Assembly (NCBI GenBank): GCA_022566975.1 | Contig: JADFHV010000041.1 | Location: 1 to 10,797, forward strand | Length of the DNA stretch: 10,797 nt | Source: Chloroflexota bacterium | Lineage (GTDB): Bacteria; Chloroflexota; Dehalococcoidia; SAR202; UBA11138 | Direction of reading: 5' to 3' | Shown here: in pieces, positions 7,350 to 10,797 of the stretch | How the letters are laid out: each line of letters begins with the position of its first letter | Numbering within the stretch: position 1 is the first letter of the stretch | The notes under the pieces: model-generated | What the model was told of the DNA's origin: nothing | The model's database searches: none | Seen by the model: only the letters and a program-made list of their open reading frames with translations | Program-made: the position numbers and the translations under genes

Positions 7350-10300
7350 TTGTTCACTCATCTCCACGTCCATACCGAATACAGCATGCTGGACGGCCTG
7401 AGCAGGGTCGACCGTCTCGTGCGCCGCGCCGTGGACCTGGGTATGGATAGCCTGGCCATCACGGACCACGGCGGCATGTACGGGGCCATCGACTTCTACC
7501 GCGCCGCGAGCGATGCCGGCATCAGGCCCATCATCGGGTGTGAGATGTACGTGGCACAGGAGAGCCGGCACGGCCGTAGTCCCCGGGACAAGAGCCCTCA
7601 CCACCTGACGGTGCTCTCCAAAGACGCAAGGGGCTATCAGAACCTGCTCAAGCTCGTCAGCAAGGCCCATCTGGAGGGCTTCTACTACCGACCGCGAGTA
7701 GACCGAGAGCTCCTGGAGAAGCACCATGAGGGGCTCATCGTCCTGTCAGGATGCGCCAGCGCCGAGGTGCCAGGCCTGATAGCCCAGGGGCGCATGGAAG
7801 AGGCGAAGGCCTCGGCGGGCTGGTATCAAGAGGTGTTTGACGACTACTACCTGGAGCTGATGGAGCATGAGGCCGTCGAGCACCTGCCGGAGATCAACAA
7901 GGGCCTCGTCCAGCTCAGCGGAGAGATGGGAATACCGGTCGTTGCGACCAACGACTCCCACTACGTCAATAGAGAAGAAGCCTCTCTCCAGGACATACTG
8001 ATCTGCATACATACCAACACCAACATCAAAGACGAACGGCGCCTCAAAATGGAAGCGGACTCATACTACCTCCGGAGCCCAGAGGAGATGGAGAAGCTTT
8101 TCTCGGAGGTGCCCGAGGCGATCTCCAACACCCAGCTCATCGCGGACATGTGCGGGCTTGAGCTCGACTTCTCTCGGCTTCGTCTGCCGGAATTCGACGT
8201 CCCAGACGGTATGACGGCTGACGATTACCTGTCGCAGCTCTGCTGGGAGGGCCTTCGGCGCCGCTTTAGCCCCATAACATCACTCGAGGAGGAGCGGCTG
8301 GCCTACGAGCTGGAGGTAATCAAGCACACGCAGTTCGCCGACTACTTTCTAGTGGGCTGGGACATCGCTCAGTTCGTGCGGGAGCGCGATATCTACTTCG
8401 CTATACGAGGCAGTGCGGCGGCAAGCCTGGCGCTCTACTGCCTGGGCGTCACCGACATCAACCCCCTGCCATACCGGCTGGTGTTCGAGCGCTTCCTGAA
8501 CATGGAGCGCAAGGAGATGCCCGACCTGGACTTCGACTTCCAGGACGACCGCCGTCAGGAGGTCATAAACTACGTCGTCTCGAAGTATGGGCGTGACCAC
8601 GTGGCTCAGATCATCACCTTCGGGACGTTGGGAGCGCGGGCATCGATCAGGGACGTAGGCCGCGCGCTGGCGATGCCCTACGCGGACGTCGACAACGTGG
8701 CGCGCCAGGTGCCTTTGAGGCTGAACATAACCCTGGACGAGGCCCTATCGGAGACGCCCGAGCTCCGCGAGATGTATGGCGCAGACGAGGGGATCGAGAG
8801 GCTGATTGACACGGCGCGTGCGCTGGAAGGGATCACCCGCCACTCGAGCACCCATGCCGCGGGAGTACTCATATCCAAGGAGCCTCTCGATGATGTCGTG
8901 CCGCTGCAGAGGCCGGTGAAAGGCGACGACGACAGCGTCGTCATGACCCAGTATGCCATGGGGCCCATCGCGCTGCTCGGCCTGCTGAAGATGGACTTCC
9001 TGGGCCTGGTCAACCTGACCACTCTCGCACGAGCCCTGGAGCTCATCGCCGGCACTCGGGGTATCCAGATCTCGCTCCACGACATCCCGCTGGACGATAA
9101 GGCGACCTTCGAGCTTCTCTCCAGGGGCGAGACTGTCGGCGTGTTCCAGCTGGAGGGCACCGGGGTGACGCGGTACATACAGGAGCTCAAGCCGTCATCG
9201 CTGAGTGACGTGGCCGCGATGATCGCGCTGTACCGGCCAGGTCCGATGGAGCATATCACTACGTTTATCGAGGCCAAGCACGGCCGGAAGGAGCCCAGCT
9301 ACCCGCACCCGGCCCTGCAGGAGATCCTGGAGGAGACCTACGGTGTGATCGTCTACCAGGACCAGGTGCTTCATATAGCCCGGATCTTTGCCGGCTATAC
9401 CCTTGGTGAGGCGGACATCGTGCGGAAGGCCATGGGCAAGAAGATACCTGAGATCATGGCCCAGGAGCGAGACAAGTTCATCCAGGGTGCGCTGTCGGAG
9501 GGCTACTCGGAAAAGCTGGCCAACGAGGTCTTCGCTCTTATCGAGCCCTTTGCCGGCTACGCCTTCAACAAGGCGCACAGCGTCAGCTATGGTCTCATCT
9601 CATACTGGACGGCGTATCTGAAGGCCAACTACCCCGCCGAGTACATGGTGGCGCTGCTCAACTCCTACCTGGGCAACACGGAGAGGGTCGCCGGCGCCAT
9701 CAACGAGTGTCGGCGGCTCAAGATCCCTGTCAGTCCGCCGGATATCAACAGGAGCCATGCCGAATTCTCAATAGAGACCTCGGAGGACGGGGTCCAGGGC
9801 ATCGGATTCGGACTAACGGCCATCAAGAACGTAGGGGCGTCGGCGGTGCGACCCCTGGTGGAGGCTGCGGCCAAGGAGGGTCCCTTCAGCTCAATCGAGC
9901 AGATGTGCAGGCTCGCCGACATGACCGGCCTCAATCGCAAGACGCTGGAGAGCCTGATCAAGGCGGGCGCTTTCGATGACTTTGGGGACAGGGGCGCTCT
10001 CCTCTCGGTCGTGGACCGAGTTCTCTCCCTCGCCCAGAGTGAGGCGAAGCTGAAGGCGTCGAACCAGACGTCCATGTTCGACCTTTTTGGAGAGTCGGTC
10101 CCGACGCCTCTGGCCAATATCGAGCTCGACGACGTCCGGACTCCGGAGAGCGAGAAGCAGCAGTGGGAGGTGGAGCTTCTGGGAATGGCCCTGTCCGACA
10201 GGAACCCTCTGAACGCGCTGGTCTACAGCGGCGACTCGGAGACCATCGTCTTCCGCAATCAGCTCAATCCTGAGATGGACGGCCGAAAGGTGACCCTGGC

Positions 10301-10797
10301 CGGCCAGGTCTCGTCGGTTACCCATCGGGTCACCCGAAACCAGAGACCTTTCACCATCGCGACTCTGGCCCTGATGGACGGCGCGGTGGAGGTCTTCATC
10401 TGGGAGGAGCTGCAGGAGCGGACCAGGAGTCTGTGGGAGGAGCGTAAACTCGTCGTCGTAGTGGGCACGGTCAGGACCCGTGATGACCAGATCAGCATAA
10501 GCGCCGCCTCGGCCAGCGAGTACACGGTGCCCGATGCCTCAGAGCCCGATGCCTCCAGGCCCGATGAAAGTAACGCGGACGACCATCGGGGGCAGGCGGA
10601 GGCCCGGAGCGTCGAGGTCGCCGCACCGCAGGTCCGACCGACGAGAGACTCCGGTGGTCACGTGGATGGCAAGGCTGCCGTCGAGCCGGGCCCCGACAGT
10701 TTGAAGCGCCTCAGCCTCCGGATTCGAGAGTCGGACCGGCCCGCCGACGATGGGCGCCTGCTGGACGACATAAAGAGGCTTCTACTGGAGAACCAGG
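7350..10797 (+). CDS. dnaE: DNA polymerase III alpha subunit, nearly complete (3' end outside window)
   Basis: This is the replicative DNA polymerase. TTG 7350 is the only ATG/GTG/TTG start near the family N-terminus (MFTHLHVHTEYSMLDG), with AGCAGG upstream at 7336-7341. The frame stays open for 1149 codons to the window edge. In order: a PHP domain (about 1-210) with all expected metal ligands (His6, His8, Asp15, His40, Glu65, His85, Cys135, Asp202, His204); the polymerase core with RGSAAAS (353-359), PDLDFDF containing catalytic Asp392 and Asp394, and KMDFLGL with Asp549; VYQDQV (about 669) and NKAHSVSYGLISYWTAY; a helix-hairpin-helix (NRKTLESLIKAG, about 862-873); an OB fold (about 979-1057); an acidic, Pro-rich linker (about 1058-1115); and the start of a final domain (LSLRIRESDRP...). 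About 20-40 residues are probably missing. It is DnaE rather than PolC, since no inserted DnaQ-type exonuclease is present. Confidence 0.97.
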   Translation, partial: MFTHLHVHTEYSMLDGLSRVDRLVRRAVDLGMDSLAITDHGGMYGAIDFYRAASDAGIRPIIGCEMYVAQESRHGRSPRDKSPHHLTVLSKDARGYQNLLKLVSKAHLEGFYYRPRVDRELLEKHHEGLIVLSGCASAEVPGLIAQGRMEEAKASAGWYQEVFDDYYLELMEHEAVEHLPEINKGLVQLSGEMGIPVVATNDSHYVNREEASLQDILICIHTNTNIKDERRLKMEADSYYLRSPEEMEKLFSEVPEAISNTQLIADMCGLELDFSRLRLPEFDVPDGMTADDYLSQLCWEGLRRRFSPITSLEEERLAYELEVIKHTQFADYFLVGWDIAQFVRERDIYFAIRGSAAASLALYCLGVTDINPLPYRLVFERFLNMERKEMPDLDFDFQDDRRQEVINYVVSKYGRDHVAQIITFGTLGARASIRDVGRALAMPYADVDNVARQVPLRLNITLDEALSETPELREMYGADEGIERLIDTARALEGITRHSSTHAAGVLISKEPLDDVVPLQRPVKGDDDSVVMTQYAMGPIALLGLLKMDFLGLVNLTTLARALELIAGTRGIQISLHDIPLDDKATFELLSRGETVGVFQLEGTGVTRYIQELKPSSLSDVAAMIALYRPGPMEHITTFIEAKHGRKEPSYPHPALQEILEETYGVIVYQDQVLHIARIFAGYTLGEADIVRKAMGKKIPEIMAQERDKFIQGALSEGYSEKLANEVFALIEPFAGYAFNKAHSVSYGLISYWTAYLKANYPAEYMVALLNSYLGNTERVAGAINECRRLKIPVSPPDINRSHAEFSIETSEDGVQGIGFGLTAIKNVGASAVRPLVEAAAKEGPFSSIEQMCRLADMTGLNRKTLESLIKAGAFDDFGDRGALLSVVDRVLSLAQSEAKLKASNQTSMFDLFGESVPTPLANIELDDVRTPESEKQQWEVELLGMALSDRNPLNALVYSGDSETIVFRNQLNPEMDGRKVTLAGQVSSVTHRVTRNQRPFTIATLALMDGAVEVFIWEELQERTRSLWEERKLVVVVGTVRTRDDQISISAASASEYTVPDASEPDASRPDESNADDHRGQAEARSVEVAAPQVRPTRDSGGHVDGKAAVEPGPDSLKRLSLRIRESDRPADDGRLLDDIKRLLLENQ
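10530..10574 (+). repeat. dnaE: 15-nt tandem minirepeat in the dnaE linker
   Basis: Three in-frame units start at 10530, 10545 and 10560. The first two share CCCGATGCCTC and the third only CCCGATG. They encode PDASE, PDASR and PDESN at the start of the disordered linker between the OB fold and the C-terminal domain. Being a multiple of three, changes in copy number would keep the frame. It looks like a small slippage product. Confidence 0.7.

Noticed and set aside
8678..9277. 199-codon open frame on the minus strand inside dnaE
   Set aside because: It lies opposite the conserved polymerase core and its Ser-rich product has no recognisable features.

Overview
The window is a GC-rich bacterial chromosome segment with every recognisable gene on the + strand. 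It looks like a member of the Chloroflexota, probably near Dehalococcoidia or SAR202. This is inferred from the combination of a DUF4012 protein, an Ig-like repeat lipoprotein with W-V-x-D...G-x-I-D...G-x-F-x-A-G...G-x-Y motifs, a secreted SNase-fold protein with an HVPGG...RWFC tail, and the style of the DnaE. No rRNA or other definitive marker is present, so the placement is not proven.

Layout: the window opens inside groES (last 62 codons). After 43 nt comes groEL, which is complete and ends at a strong intrinsic terminator with a GAAA tetraloop. A gene-poor stretch of about 316 nt follows. It holds a small perfect hairpin next to an orphan consensus Shine-Dalgarno and a perfect TTGACA box with only a weak -10. 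Next is a tightly packed trio: a membrane-anchored DUF4012 protein, a lipoprotein made of five Ig-like repeats that overlaps the previous gene by 8 nt, and a secreted SNase-fold lipoprotein 14 nt later. A short gap with an extended -10 promoter then leads to dnaE (replicative DNA polymerase III alpha), which runs off the right end shortly before its expected C-terminus.

How the genes relate: groES-groEL is the cytosolic folding chamber operon. The trio is predicted to be co-transcribed, and all three products should be exported and membrane-anchored (one by a TM helix, two by lipid), which suggests a shared envelope job; no function can be assigned from sequence. dnaE is a housekeeping gene with its own promoter. 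Its PHP domain keeps the full set of metal ligands, so the polymerase may proofread within the same chain.

The most notable observation is that the SNase-fold protein has lost nearly all the residues needed for nuclease catalysis while keeping the fold motifs, signal peptide and C-terminal domain. This makes it a candidate non-enzymatic binding protein in an uncharacterised envelope cassette. I saw no CRISPR array, insertion sequence, tRNA or clear sign of recent transfer.
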